A stretch of DNA of 64,000 nucleotides from Moraxella sp. ZY210820. Lineage in GTDB: Bacteria; Pseudomonadota; Gammaproteobacteria; Pseudomonadales; Moraxellaceae. The DNA lies in contig NZ_CP089978.1 of the NCBI RefSeq assembly GCF_030674635.1, forward strand, positions 1,302,001 to 1,366,000. The letters are read 5' to 3'. Shown one piece after another: positions 28,517-36,141 of the stretch. Each line of letters opens with the position of its first letter. Within the stretch, counting starts at the first letter, position 1. The position numbers and the translations under genes are program-made. Below the pieces are notes generated by a model, which did not search any database, was not told where the DNA came from, and saw nothing but the letters and a program-made list of their open reading frames with translations.

Positions 28517-29008
28517 ATGACTTTCCCTATTTTACGTATCGGTCAAGGCTTAGATGTACACGCCTTTGAACAAGGCGATTTTGTAACATTAGCAGGTGTT
28601 CAAATCCCACATACACACGGCTTAAAAGCTCATTCAGATGGTGATGTTGTATTGCACGCACTAAGTGATGCTTTATTAGGTGCTTTATCTTTAGGCGATA
28701 TCGGACAACATTTTCCTGATACTGACCCACAATATAAAGGAGCAGATAGCCGAGTATTATTAAAACATGTTTATCAACTTATACAACAACATGGCTACCA
28801 ACTCAATAATGCAGATATTACGGTAGCCTGTGAACGCCCTAAATTAGCTCCGCATAATGTTGCAATGCGTCAAAGTATTGCTGATGTATTAGGCATTGAT
28901 ATTGAACAAATTAGTTTAAAAGCTACTACGACAGAAAAGCTCGGCTTTACAGGACGACAAGAAGGTGTCTTTGCGTCAGCAGTCGTATTATTGATAAAAA
29001 CAAACTAA
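28517..29008 (+). CDS. ispF: 2-C-methyl-D-erythritol 2,4-cyclodiphosphate synthase
   Basis: IspF cyclises CDP-methylerythritol 2-phosphate to MEcPP and CMP in the non-mevalonate isoprenoid pathway. The 163-residue protein is the standard length. Metal ligands are in [12 protein letters not shown] (D13, H15) and [18 protein letters not shown] (H47). The [19 protein letters not shown] loop and the C-terminal [17 protein letters not shown] motif are intact. A GAGA ribosome-binding site precedes ATG 28517. It is 70 bp after the MFS gene and 28 bp before the DUF1287 gene. The usual partner ispD is not in the window. Confidence 0.97.
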   Translation: MTFPILRIGQGLDVHAFEQGDFVTLAGVQIPHTHGLKAHSDGDVVLHALSDALLGALSLGDIGQHFPDTDPQYKGADSRVLLKHVYQLIQQHGYQLNNADITVACERPKLAPHNVAMRQSIADVLGIDIEQISLKATTTEKLGFTGRQEGVFASAVVLLIKTN

Positions 29009-29036
29009 TATTTGTTTAATTTTATCGGAATAATCA

Positions 29037-29600
29037 ATGAAAATTACACACATCACGCTTGCCCTTATGTTAGCTATGCCTAGCTTTTCAGCATGGGCTA
29101 TTTCAGCTACACAATTAGTAAAAGATGCTCGCTCACAAATTGGACAAACATTAATGTATGACCCTGCCTATAGCCAATTAAGCTATCCAATGGGTGATGT
29201 GCCAATTGTTAAAGGTGTGTGTACTGATGTTGTGATTCGTGCTTTACGCAAGCAACAGATTGATTTACAACAATTAGTTCATGAAGATATGAAGAAAAAT
29301 TTTAGTGCCTATCCTAAAAAATGGGGACTAAAATCGACTGATAAAAATATTGACCATCGCCGTGTACCCAATCTACGTACTTATTTCCAGCGTAAAGGTT
29401 ATGAAGTTAAAGATGGACGTTATCTAGCTGGCGATATTGTTACTTGGGATTTAGGTAAAGGTTTAGTGCATATCGGTATAGTTTCGGATAAAAAAACATG
29501 GCATGGCACACCTTTAATTATCCACAATATTGGACGTGGCACTCAAGAAGAAGATATTTTATATCGTTTTAAAATTACAGGGCATTACCGAGTGCCATAA
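29037..29600 (+). CDS. DUF1287 family exported protein
   Basis: The 187-residue protein has a cleavable signal peptide (residues 1-21, ending AWA). The mature domain has features of an NlpC/P60-like cysteine fold: GVCTDVVIRALRKQ with C62 as the likely nucleophile position, and a histidine in DLGKGLVHIGIVSD near the C-terminus. A final IIHNIGRGTQEEDILYRFKITGHYR segment follows. DUF1287 proteins occur in many Proteobacteria. A cell-wall hydrolase role is plausible but not established. It starts 28 bp after ispF and could share its transcript. Family assignment is firm, activity is inference. Confidence 0.85.
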   Translation: MKITHITLALMLAMPSFSAWAISATQLVKDARSQIGQTLMYDPAYSQLSYPMGDVPIVKGVCTDVVIRALRKQQIDLQQLVHEDMKKNFSAYPKKWGLKSTDKNIDHRRVPNLRTYFQRKGYEVKDGRYLAGDIVTWDLGKGLVHIGIVSDKKTWHGTPLIIHNIGRGTQEEDILYRFKITGHYRVP

Positions 29601-29642
29601 AATGATAAGAACCAAAAATTCGCCCCTATCATTTATTAGATC

Positions 29643-29723
29643 TCTTTCCAAACCCCTATTTTTATGGGATTTAAACAACATCAAACCTAGCATTCATAAG
29701 GGTTTGTTTTTAGTTTGGAAAGA
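29643..29723. repeat. Inverted-repeat structure downstream of the DUF1287 gene
   Basis: TCTTTCCAAAC (29643-29653) is perfectly inverted at 29713-29723, and CAAACCC (29649-29655) is inverted at 29700-29706. The element fills most of the convergent gap between the DUF1287 gene and carbonic anhydrase. It may be a decayed short repeat or a weak terminator. No other copy was noticed in the window. Confidence 0.4.
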
Positions 29724-29734
29724 AGTCTATTATC

Positions 29735-30349
29735 TTAAAAATCAAAAAACTCTACTTTCCCTGTTTCTAAGGAATATTCCGCCCCAACAATTTTAAGTTT
29801 ACCTTGTGCAATCAAATTTTCTAGTACTGCAGAACCATGACGTAATTGATTAACTGAAGCAAATACATTAGAACGCACCGCATGTTTAGATAGTTTTTCC
29901 AAATCATCTTTTAATTCAGTTTGCATTAAAATTTCTACTGATGGGCGTACACGATTTACAATCGATAATAAATTACCAGATGAACGTTTCTCAGGATTAG
30001 TTAAAACATCTATAGTAGCTTGAATCGCACCACAATGTGTATGCCCTAATACAACAACGACTGAACAATCATATTGTTGTGCCGCAAACTCAACACTCCC
30101 TACTTGTGAGGGTGCAACAATATTTCCAGCTACACGAATAACAAATAAATCGCCTAAACCTTGATCAAATACCATTTCTGCTGGTACACGAGAATCTGAA
30201 CACCCTAAAATAATCGCAAAGGGGTTTTGTCCTTGTGCAATTTCAGCACGTTGAGCATGTGATAAAGTTTTAGATGCGGTCATTTCCCCATCAACAAAAC
30301 GTTGATTACCCTCTTTTAAACGCTGTAAGGCTTGTTCAGATGTAAACAT
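29735..30349 (-). CDS. can: Beta-class carbonic anhydrase
   Basis: The enzyme interconverts CO2 and bicarbonate, feeding carboxylases such as acetyl-CoA carboxylase. The 204-residue beta-type protein has the zinc ligands C50, H103 and C106 (GCSDSRVPAE and LGHTHCGA) and the catalytic dyad D52-R54. The GDLFVIRVAGNIV segment (67-79) and the VGSVEFAAQQ helix are present. ATG 30349 has a GAGA site. Length and motifs match the Can/CynT2 group. It is transcribed alone. The 294 bp upstream hold a terminator copy (30481-30520) and a palindromic repeat (30526-30593) and no gene. Confidence 0.95.
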   Translation of the reverse strand: MFTSEQALQRLKEGNQRFVDGEMTASKTLSHAQRAEIAQGQNPFAIILGCSDSRVPAEMVFDQGLGDLFVIRVAGNIVAPSQVGSVEFAAQQYDCSVVVVLGHTHCGAIQATIDVLTNPEKRSSGNLLSIVNRVRPSVEILMQTELKDDLEKLSKHAVRSNVFASVNQLRHGSAVLENLIAQGKLKIVGAEYSLETGKVEFFDF

Positions 30350-30480
30350 AAAGTTCTCTTGTTTGTATAGATAACAGGTATTTTAATATGGAATTTTCCA
30401 TTTGTCATTGTCTAATTATTCCATTCTACTCTCACAGAGCAGATACATTTGAAATATAATATTAATAATCATTTTCTCAT

Positions 30481-30520
30481 AAAAAAGCACTTAATATCAT
30501 CAACATATTAAGTGTTTTTA
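30481..30520 (-). terminator. Terminator-like hairpin, copy 1 of a duplicated 40-bp sequence
   Basis: A stem of about 13 bp (GCACTTAATAT... with ...ATATTAAGTG) is bounded by A- and T-runs. It is identical except for one base to the terminator at 30927-30966. It lies downstream of the 69-codon gene and upstream of carbonic anhydrase. Confidence 0.7.
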
Positions 30521-30525
30521 TAGAG

Positions 30526-30593
30526 AAGTAGGGTGCGTACCACGCACCTTTTATAACTTTTCATCGAAATGGTGCGTAATACACACCCTACTT
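30526..30593. repeat. Palindromic repeat with GTAGGGTGCGT ends
   Basis: AAGTAGGGTGCGT (30526-30538) is inverted as ACACACCCTACTT (30581-30593). Internal GGTGCGT/ACGCACC hairpins sit at each end. Related shorter copies are at 34274, 60504 and 62465. It encodes no protein. Confidence 0.6.
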
Positions 30594-30643
30594 AATCTTT
30601 ATATTTCAAAAGGTTACAAAATTTAATTTAAGCCGAACTCAGA

Positions 30644-30853
30644 TTAATTAATATATAAGTTCAATTTTTGTTTAAAAGTATTATAATCAGATTTAACAGC
30701 CAATTTTGAACTATCACTCATATATACATAAACATAATCTGCTTCTTCTATCTCTTGAACAGACACAATCTGATTAATGTTAAGTAAAGTTTTACTTTCA
30801 TTTTTCAATGTAACTTCTATAATGCTTGGAAAATTCATATTCATTTGCAACAT
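30644..30853 (-). CDS. Small hypothetical protein (69 aa)
   Basis: I do not recognise this protein. The ATG at 30853 has a strong AGGAG site 7 nt upstream, which supports real translation. The product has no signal peptide or membrane segment. Its pattern (SIIEVTLKNESKTLLNINQIVSVQEI... then YVYVYMSDSSKLAVKSDYNTF) suggests a small beta-rich fold like FlbD-type or phage-associated proteins of this size, but that is a weak inference. The gene is bracketed by two nearly identical 40-bp terminators (30481 and 30927), as if the segment arrived as a cassette or arose by duplication between minCDE and carbonic anhydrase. Confidence 0.65.
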   Translation of the reverse strand: MLQMNMNFPSIIEVTLKNESKTLLNINQIVSVQEIEEADYVYVYMSDSSKLAVKSDYNTFKQKLNLYIN

Positions 30854-30926
30854 AATAAACTCCTATTAAATAATATTTCAGTAATATATAAAATTATTGA
30901 GAGTTTGTCAATTTTATAATTCAAAT

Positions 30927-30967
30927 AAAAAAGCACTTAATATCATCAACATATTAAGTGCTTTTTA
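30927..30967 (-). terminator. Terminator of the min/PA4642 cluster, copy 2 of a duplicated 40-bp sequence
   Basis: AAAAAGCACTTAATAT pairs with ATATTAAGTGCTTTTT around a short loop (perfect stem), with A- and T-runs on both sides. It is 9 bp past the stop of the PA4642-family gene. A copy with one mismatch lies 446 bp away at 30481. Confidence 0.85.
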
Positions 30968-30975
30968 GATTCATC

Positions 30976-31266
30976 TTAAGCAGAAAATTGTGCTAATACT
31001 GCTAAAAAATCATCTTTTTGACGTGAATGCTGTGCAATAACATCATGAATACGTTGCCCCTGTGCATTGGTTGCATTAACATCACGACCATCAGCAATAA
31101 ATTTCTTGAGCAAACGTTCATAATCTGTTGAACGCATGTGTTTAAACGCATGATATAACACATGAAAATCAGCATCTACACCATTTGGTGGTAATTGATT
31201 AAGATATGCAAATACACGCTCATCAGACCATGCTTCATTAAACGTTGCAGGTTGCGAAACAGCCAT
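30976..31266 (-). CDS. PA4642 family protein
   Basis: This 96-residue soluble protein has the pattern of the uncharacterised PA4642 family of gammaproteobacteria: WSDERVFAYLNQLPPNGVDADFHVLYHAFKHMR in the N-terminal half, then FIADGRDVNATNAQGQRIHDVIAQH. The function is unknown. The ATG at 31266 has AGGAG 8 nt upstream. It follows minE by 29 bp on the same strand and is closed by the terminator at 30927-30967. It probably belongs to the minD-minE transcript, but a role in division is not shown. Confidence 0.8.
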   Translation of the reverse strand: MAVSQPATFNEAWSDERVFAYLNQLPPNGVDADFHVLYHAFKHMRSTDYERLLKKFIADGRDVNATNAQGQRIHDVIAQHSRQKDDFLAVLAQFSA

Positions 31267-31295
31267 TTTGACACTCCTTGCTTAAAATAATCGTA

Positions 31296-31565
31296 TTAAC
31301 GCTCATCAGGAAAATTAATCGTCATTTCTAGCATTTCAGTATTAGAATCACTATGCATTTTCATTTGAATATGCTCTTCATCAACACCACGCATATAACG
31401 ATTAACCACTTGCATAATCTCACGTTTCATTTGTTCAATCTTATCTTGACTTAAACGGCGACTTAGACTATGTTCACTTGCTACAATCACTTTTAAGCGA
31501 TCTTTTGCGGTTTGAGCACTACTATTTTTACTTTTTGAATTAAAAAGATTATCCCAAAAACCCAT
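31296..31565 (-). CDS. minE: Cell division topological specificity factor MinE
   Basis: MinE stimulates MinD ATPase and drives the pole-to-pole oscillation that restricts MinCD inhibition to the poles. I place the start at the ATG 31565 (MGFWDNLF). It lies one base after the minD stop, and the GGAGGT in the last minD codons acts as its ribosome-binding site. The open frame extends 24 codons further inside minD and is not the real start. The 89-residue protein has the N-terminal membrane-targeting helix, the anti-MinCD region AKDRLKVIVASEHS (20-33), and the topological-specificity domain ending EMLEMTINFPDER. Confidence 0.95.
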   Translation of the reverse strand: MGFWDNLFNSKSKNSSAQTAKDRLKVIVASEHSLSRRLSQDKIEQMKREIMQVVNRYMRGVDEEHIQMKMHSDSNTEMLEMTINFPDER

Positions 31566-31566
31566 A

Positions 31567-32379
31567 TTAACCTCCAAATAGGCGGGCGAACCACCCTTTT
31601 TGTTCCGCTTCAATATGACGATATGGACGATCTTCACCTAAAAAACGAGCAACTAAATCATCATAAGCCTGCCCTGATTTTGATTCAGTAAACAGAATAA
31701 CTGGTTTACCTTCATTCGAGGCTTGTAATACAAAAGGACATTCTGGAATAACACCCAATGTTGGTACACGTAAAATATCTTTAGAAATATCATCAATCGA
31801 TAACATTTCTTGTTTATCTGCACGAGCAGGATTAAAACGTGTAATACATAAGTGTTTGCGTACAATCCCTTTACCTTGTTCTACTTTTTTAGTTTTGCTA
31901 TCAAGCATACCAATAATACGGTCAGAGTCACGCACCGATGAAATTTCAGGGTTGGTTACAATAATCGCTTCATCAGCATGATACATGGCTAAAATCGCAC
32001 CACGCTCAATACCTGCAGGAGAATCACAAATAATATAGTCAAATTCTTGTGATAACTCTTCCATAACACGTGCAACCCCTTCATCAGTCAAAGCATCTTT
32101 ATCACGTGTTTGTGAAGCAGGTAAAATAAATAAATTATCTAAATCTTTATCTTTAATTAAAGCCTGTTGTAAACGAGCTTCTCCGTTGATGACATTCACA
32201 AAATCGTAAACTACACGGCGTTCACAACCCATAATTAAGTCTAAATTACGTAAGCCTACATCAAAATCAATAACAACTGTTTTATAACCACGCAATGCCA
32301 AACCTGTTGCAACTGCTGCACTCGTTGTTGTTTTACCTACGCCGCCTTTACCTGAAGTTACGACAATAATTTTTGCCAC
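31567..32379 (-). CDS. minD: Septum site-determining protein MinD
   Basis: MinD is a membrane-cycling ATPase that recruits MinC and is displaced by MinE. The 270-residue protein starts at a GTG (32379) with AGGAG upstream. It has the deviant Walker A GKGGVGKTT (10-18, signature lysine K11), the VIDFDVGLRNLDLIMG switch I region, the DYIICDSPAGIE switch II region, and the C-terminal amphipathic membrane helix ending GWFARLFGG. The order on this strand is minC, a 233-bp gap, minD, minE, then the PA4642-family gene. minD and minE are coupled (TAATATG junction). Confidence 0.97.
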   Translation of the reverse strand: MAKIIVVTSGKGGVGKTTTSAAVATGLALRGYKTVVIDFDVGLRNLDLIMGCERRVVYDFVNVINGEARLQQALIKDKDLDNLFILPASQTRDKDALTDEGVARVMEELSQEFDYIICDSPAGIERGAILAMYHADEAIIVTNPEISSVRDSDRIIGMLDSKTKKVEQGKGIVRKHLCITRFNPARADKQEMLSIDDISKDILRVPTLGVIPECPFVLQASNEGKPVILFTESKSGQAYDDLVARFLGEDRPYRHIEAEQKGWFARLFGG

Positions 32380-32612
32380 AGAAACTCACTCCTGTTAAAA
32401 TAAAAACTTAATTTTATAACTTAATTACATCAATATAAATAAATCTGCCTTTGCTATTTAGCCATTTTTGATTTAAAAATATCTGATATAACTCAGTAAC
32501 ATTACTCAAAACAACCTATTATAAAACAATTATAACAGTTTATGCCGATAAATTTTAGATTATTTTCAAATAACAGTTAAAATAATCTGAATACATGATG
32601 AATCTATTTGGG

Positions 32613-33374
32613 TTAAAATTCCAACAAGTCAAAACATAATTCTTGTTGTTCATTTAAATAAATATAACACGGACGATTTACCACACGCAATGGAATATCA
32701 TCAGCCAAACAATATACCCCTGCAATCGATACTAACTCTGTACTTAAAGCATGACAAAAGATTTTGGCATGAATATCACCACACGCACCTGCAATTAAAC
32801 GTCCACGTGCAGCACCATAAACATGAATATTACCCGATGCAATAACTTCTGAACCACTATTTGTACCTGCAGTTAAAATAATATCACCATATTCTTGTAC
32901 TAAACTCTGCCCTGTACGCAACATGGTTTGATGAAATGATGTTTTATGCTCAACAACAACCGTTTTAACCTCAGCTTCAACCTGCGTTTCTACTGGTATT
33001 TCAACAGGTTTATTTTCAGCAACTACAATAGATGGTTCACTATTTTTAACCACTGCAATTTGTTCATCAGTTGCTCGAATACGTTCTACAGGACGATCTT
33101 TCGGTAACACAGGAAATTGAATATCTCGTGCTTGATTGGCTAATAAACCTTCCACAACCGCAATCGGCTGTAAACCTTCTGCAATAAAAAGTTGTAAAAT
33201 TTCAATCAGTTCTTGCTCAACTGTACTATCAATAACAATTGGAATATTTAATAATGGTGTTTTTTTTGATAATTCAGTAAGCTGTTCACGGATTTGTTGC
33301 TGGTCAGTCGTTTCCAAAATTAACCGACTAAAATTAACCATACGCCCCGTAATTTTAAATGCAGACATTCTCAT
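32613..33374 (-). CDS. minC: Septum site-determining protein MinC
   Basis: MinC blocks FtsZ assembly away from midcell. The 253-residue protein has the N-terminal FtsZ-inhibiting domain (about 1-105, starting SAFKITGRMVNFSRLIL). A variable Val/Glu-rich linker lies at about 110-150. The C-terminal right-handed beta-helix includes GDIILTAGTNSGSEVIASGN and HVYGAARGRLIAGACGD, which dimerises and binds MinD. Two start codons are close together (33374 and 33368). The second has the better spacing to GGAA. The gap to minD is unusually long (233 bp), so minDE may have their own promoter. Confidence 0.94.
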   Translation of the reverse strand: MRMSAFKITGRMVNFSRLILETTDQQQIREQLTELSKKTPLLNIPIVIDSTVEQELIEILQLFIAEGLQPIAVVEGLLANQARDIQFPVLPKDRPVERIRATDEQIAVVKNSEPSIVVAENKPVEIPVETQVEAEVKTVVVEHKTSFHQTMLRTGQSLVQEYGDIILTAGTNSGSEVIASGNIHVYGAARGRLIAGACGDIHAKIFCHALSTELVSIAGVYCLADDIPLRVVNRPCYIYLNEQQELCFDLLEF

Positions 33375-33423
33375 ATTCCAAAAGGCTAAAATTGCCTTAT
33401 TCTACCATAATTTCAGACATTTG

Positions 33424-33457
33424 AAAAAATAAAAGCTCTTTTTACAGAGCCTTTATT
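33424..33457 (-). terminator. Terminator of sodA
   Basis: AATAAAAGCTCT (33428-33439) pairs with AGAGCCTTTATT (33446-33457) with one mismatch. Read leftward it is followed by an A-tract complement (U-run). It lies 20 bp past the sodA stop. Confidence 0.7.
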
Positions 33458-33476
33458 TTTTTATCATCTTTGATGA

Positions 33477-34100
33477 TTATTTAGGAGCATTAGCAAAACG
33501 GTTTGCAGCTTCATCCCAATTTACAACTGACCAAAATGCCTTGATATAATCTGGACGGCGATTTTGGAATTTTAAATAATAAGCGTGTTCCCATACATCT
33601 AAACCGATAATTGGATAACCTTGACAACCCGCTACAGCTGTACCCATTAATGGAGAATCTTGGTTCGCAGTAGAAACTACTTTTAATTTACCCGCATCAA
33701 CCACTAACCATGCCCAACCTGAACCAAAACGAGTCGCTGCGGCTTTTTCAAATTCAGCTTGGAAATTTTCAACTGAGCCAAAATCACGCTCAATAGCCGC
33801 TTTTAATTCGCCTTGTAAAGTTGTACCAGTTTTTAAAATTGTCCAAAATAAACTATGGTTCGCATGACCACCTGCATTATTGCGTAAGAATGTACGTTTA
33901 TCTTCTGGTACTTTGCTTAAATCAGCAATTAACTCTTCAGCAGTTAAATTTGCTAATTCTGGTAATGCTTCTAATGCACCATTTGCATTATTAATATATG
34001 CTTGATGATGCTTAGAATGGTGGATTTCCATTGTCATTGCATCAAAATGCGGTTCTAATGCGTCATACGCATAACCCAATTCTGGTAATGTATAAGCCAT
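33477..34100 (-). CDS. sodA: Superoxide dismutase, Mn type
   Basis: The enzyme dismutates superoxide to oxygen and peroxide in the cytoplasm. The start is ATG 34100 (AGGA 9 nt upstream). A TTG three codons earlier is only an open-frame extension. The 207-residue protein has the four metal ligands H27, H82, D168 and H172 ([20 protein letters not shown]). The residues that separate Mn- from Fe-enzymes are of the Mn type: [14 protein letters not shown] (73-86) and NQDSPLM with Q147, rather than the Fe-type AAQ segment. The sequence reads very like enterobacterial SodA throughout. No iron- or redox-box operator is obvious upstream. Confidence 0.93.
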   Translation of the reverse strand: MAYTLPELGYAYDALEPHFDAMTMEIHHSKHHQAYINNANGALEALPELANLTAEELIADLSKVPEDKRTFLRNNAGGHANHSLFWTILKTGTTLQGELKAAIERDFGSVENFQAEFEKAAATRFGSGWAWLVVDAGKLKVVSTANQDSPLMGTAVAGCQGYPIIGLDVWEHAYYLKFQNRRPDYIKAFWSVVNWDEAANRFANAPK

Positions 34101-34206
34101 AATTTTCAATCCTAATATAAAATTAAAATACGCTTTACTTGCTGATGACTCTAAGTTAAATCATAAAAGTCATGATAGCTTGTTTACGATGATTTTAATT
34201 TGGTTT

Positions 34207-34368
34207 TAATGTGAGTTCTGTTTAACAACTATAACCTATTAAATACAAAAGATGTAGATGAAAACTTATAAATGGTGCGTAGTACGCACCCTACGAGTAT
34301 CAATCAATGTCATCTATAACTTTTAATATCAAATAAGTTATATAGATAAATATCCCAAACTCACGTTA
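34207..34368. repeat. Inverted-repeat element with TAAYGTGAGTT ends, containing a nested palindrome
   Basis: TAATGTGAGTT (34207-34217) is inverted as AACTCACGTTA (34358-34368). The inner right arm carries ATATCCCAA. A second element with the same ends lies at 49056-49128. The 411-bp gap between sodA and lpxH holds this element, and no other gene or RNA is seen in it. A GGTGCGT palindrome (34274-34290) sits inside. Confidence 0.55.
34274..34296. repeat. GGTGCGTA palindrome (short copy)
   Basis: GGTGCGTA and TACGCACC form a perfect 8-bp inverted repeat around one base (34274-34290), followed by CTACGA. It is the same core as the repeats at 30526, 60504 and 62465. Confidence 0.6.
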
Positions 34369-34511
34369 GTTTTAAAACATTGGATTTATCATTGAATAAA
34401 TCCCACTAAATCTCTTGGTTTATTATAGCGGTTTATCAGTAAAAATGGGAATGTTTATCTAAAATATTTTATGCTTTTTTGTAAAATGAATGGACAGAAT
34501 AGATAAATCAT

Positions 34512-35258
34512 TTATGAGCAATATAACCATAATTTAAAATCAATTAAACCCGCATCATTCATTTCTAAAATCATCGCTTCCACGGAAGTTGAATGCTCAA
34601 TATTTCGCTCTCGCCAATCACCCAAAACAATTCTTTGTTTACGTTCAATATGATGAATTTGTGGTCGATGAGTATGCCCATGAATTAAAATATCAACATT
34701 TTCCATCACTTGCTGTACTGCAGTTGCGTTTACATCCATAATAGTAAATGTTTTTTGTTGATTCGCTTGCAAACTATTTTGACGTAATTTATTGGCTAAT
34801 TTTTGTCGAAAAGCTAAGGGAGAATGTTTTAATAGCATTAAAATTATTGGTGAACGAATGAGTTTTTTAAAGCGTTGATACGAAATATCATCAGTACATA
34901 ATGCATCGCCATGTTCAATACGAATATTTTTTTGAGCAATGTTCAATAATACATTTTCTGCCAATAATTTACCTTGGAAATGATTTAAAAAATCTCGCCC
35001 CAATAAAAAATCTCGATTACCCGCCAAAAAATAAATTTCATGTCCTAATCGTGTAAACTGTTGTAAATGTTCAATAATTTTATTAAGCCATTGACTTTGC
35101 ACATCATCGCCTAGCCAAGCATTAAACCAATCACCTAAAATATATAATTTAACATGATGATAAGATTGATAATGCTGAAGTAAAGCAAAAAACCCTTGTA
35201 CTAGACAAGGGTGTTGCTCGGATAAATGTAAATCTGAAATAAACAGATATGTGATCAT
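34512..35258 (-). CDS. lpxH: UDP-2,3-diacylglucosamine diphosphatase
   Basis: LpxH hydrolyses UDP-2,3-diacylglucosamine to lipid X and UMP, the fourth step of lipid A synthesis, at the inner membrane. The 248-residue calcineurin-like phosphoesterase has the metal motifs in order: SDLHLS (D9, H11), LGDWFNAW (D43), AGNRDFL (N81), EHGDAL and IHGHTHRPQIH. The LARG helical lid region between them includes FKKLIRSPIILMLLKHSPLAF. It starts 19 bp after the ppiB stop on the same strand, so the two form an operon. That arrangement is seen in other gammaproteobacteria. Confidence 0.94.
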   Translation of the reverse strand: MITYLFISDLHLSEQHPCLVQGFFALLQHYQSYHHVKLYILGDWFNAWLGDDVQSQWLNKIIEHLQQFTRLGHEIYFLAGNRDFLLGRDFLNHFQGKLLAENVLLNIAQKNIRIEHGDALCTDDISYQRFKKLIRSPIILMLLKHSPLAFRQKLANKLRQNSLQANQQKTFTIMDVNATAVQQVMENVDILIHGHTHRPQIHHIERKQRIVLGDWRERNIEHSTSVEAMILEMNDAGLIDFKLWLYCS

Positions 35259-35277
35259 TGCAAATAAAACCTAAGGT

Positions 35278-35787
35278 TTATTCACCGATTACTTTTGCAG
35301 TTTCAATCACAACATTTTCAAGTGGTACATCTTGATGATAACCACGGCTACCTGTACGTACACCTTTGATTTGGTTTACAACATCCATACCTTCAATCAC
35401 TTTACCAAATACAGCATACCCCCAACCTTGTACTGTTGGACTCGTATGATTTAAGAAACTATTATTGGCTACATTGATGAAAAATTGTGCAGATGCAGAA
35501 TGTGGTGCTTGTGTACGAGCCATCGCAATCGTACCAACATCATTTGTTAAACCATTATCTGCTTCATTTTCAATACTATCACGTGTTGTTTTTTCATGGA
35601 AACTTTCGTCAAAGCCACCACCTTGAATCATAAATCCATCAATTACACGATGGAAAATTACCCCATCATAAAAACCGTCACGCACATAAGATAAAAAATT
35701 AGCAACCGTAATTGGTGCTTTTTCATCATTTAATTCAAGAACAATGCGACCTTTATTTGTCATCAATTCTACTTGAGGTAAACTCAT
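35278..35787 (-). CDS. ppiB: Cytoplasmic peptidyl-prolyl cis-trans isomerase B (cyclophilin)
   Basis: A cyclophilin that catalyses proline cis-trans isomerisation. The 169-residue protein has no signal peptide, so it is the cytoplasmic PpiB type rather than periplasmic PpiA. The core motifs are [17 protein letters not shown] (44-60), [20 protein letters not shown] and [10 protein letters not shown], followed by [15 protein letters not shown]. The ATG at 35787 has GGAG 8 nt upstream. It is first in a two-gene operon with lpxH. Confidence 0.95.
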   Translation of the reverse strand: MSLPQVELMTNKGRIVLELNDEKAPITVANFLSYVRDGFYDGVIFHRVIDGFMIQGGGFDESFHEKTTRDSIENEADNGLTNDVGTIAMARTQAPHSASAQFFINVANNSFLNHTSPTVQGWGYAVFGKVIEGMDVVNQIKGVRTGSRGYHQDVPLENVVIETAKVIGE

Positions 35788-36075
35788 GTTTATGTCTCCA
35801 CAATGGATATCAATAAATATAAAAGAGAAAAATTATGGGTAATGTTACGCAATCAGTTGAATGCTGACAAGTGAAATTATGATTTTTTTGTTATTTTGAT
35901 GAATTAATGGCGTTTTTTTAGGCAAATAATAATATTGTTTGTACTATTTATTTGCAACATGATAAATATCAAACAATGTTATGGAAAATCTTATGCTAAA
36001 ATGCCAATATACGCCTTTAGTCTAATTTATTTATCAAAGTTAAAGTTTTATGCTAACAAGCGTATTATTGGTACA

Positions 36076-36107
36076 TATCTTGCACAATAGCAAGATAAAT
36101 GTATAAT
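36076..36107 (+). promoter_or_regulatory. ackA promoter with an overlapping perfect inverted repeat
   Basis: TTGCAC (36080-36085), a 16-nt spacer and TATAAT (36102-36107) form a good sigma-70 promoter about 35 bp before ackA. TATCTTGC (36076-36083) is perfectly inverted as GCAAGATA (36090-36097) and covers the -35 and spacer, a typical repressor-site layout. The rest of the 354-bp ppiB-ackA gap shows nothing else. Confidence 0.55.
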
Positions 36108-36141
36108 TTCTTTTTTTTCATGGACTTGTTGAGGAAACATT

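Noticed and set aside
29530-29796. Open frame of 88 codons spanning the DUF1287 end and the carbonic anhydrase 3' end
   Set aside because: It overlaps both real genes in other frames, crosses an inverted repeat, and has no ribosome-binding site.
31566-31637. N-terminal extension of MinE
   Set aside because: The open frame continues 24 codons inside minD, but the ATG at 31565 begins the normal MinE N-terminus and has the GGAGGT site.
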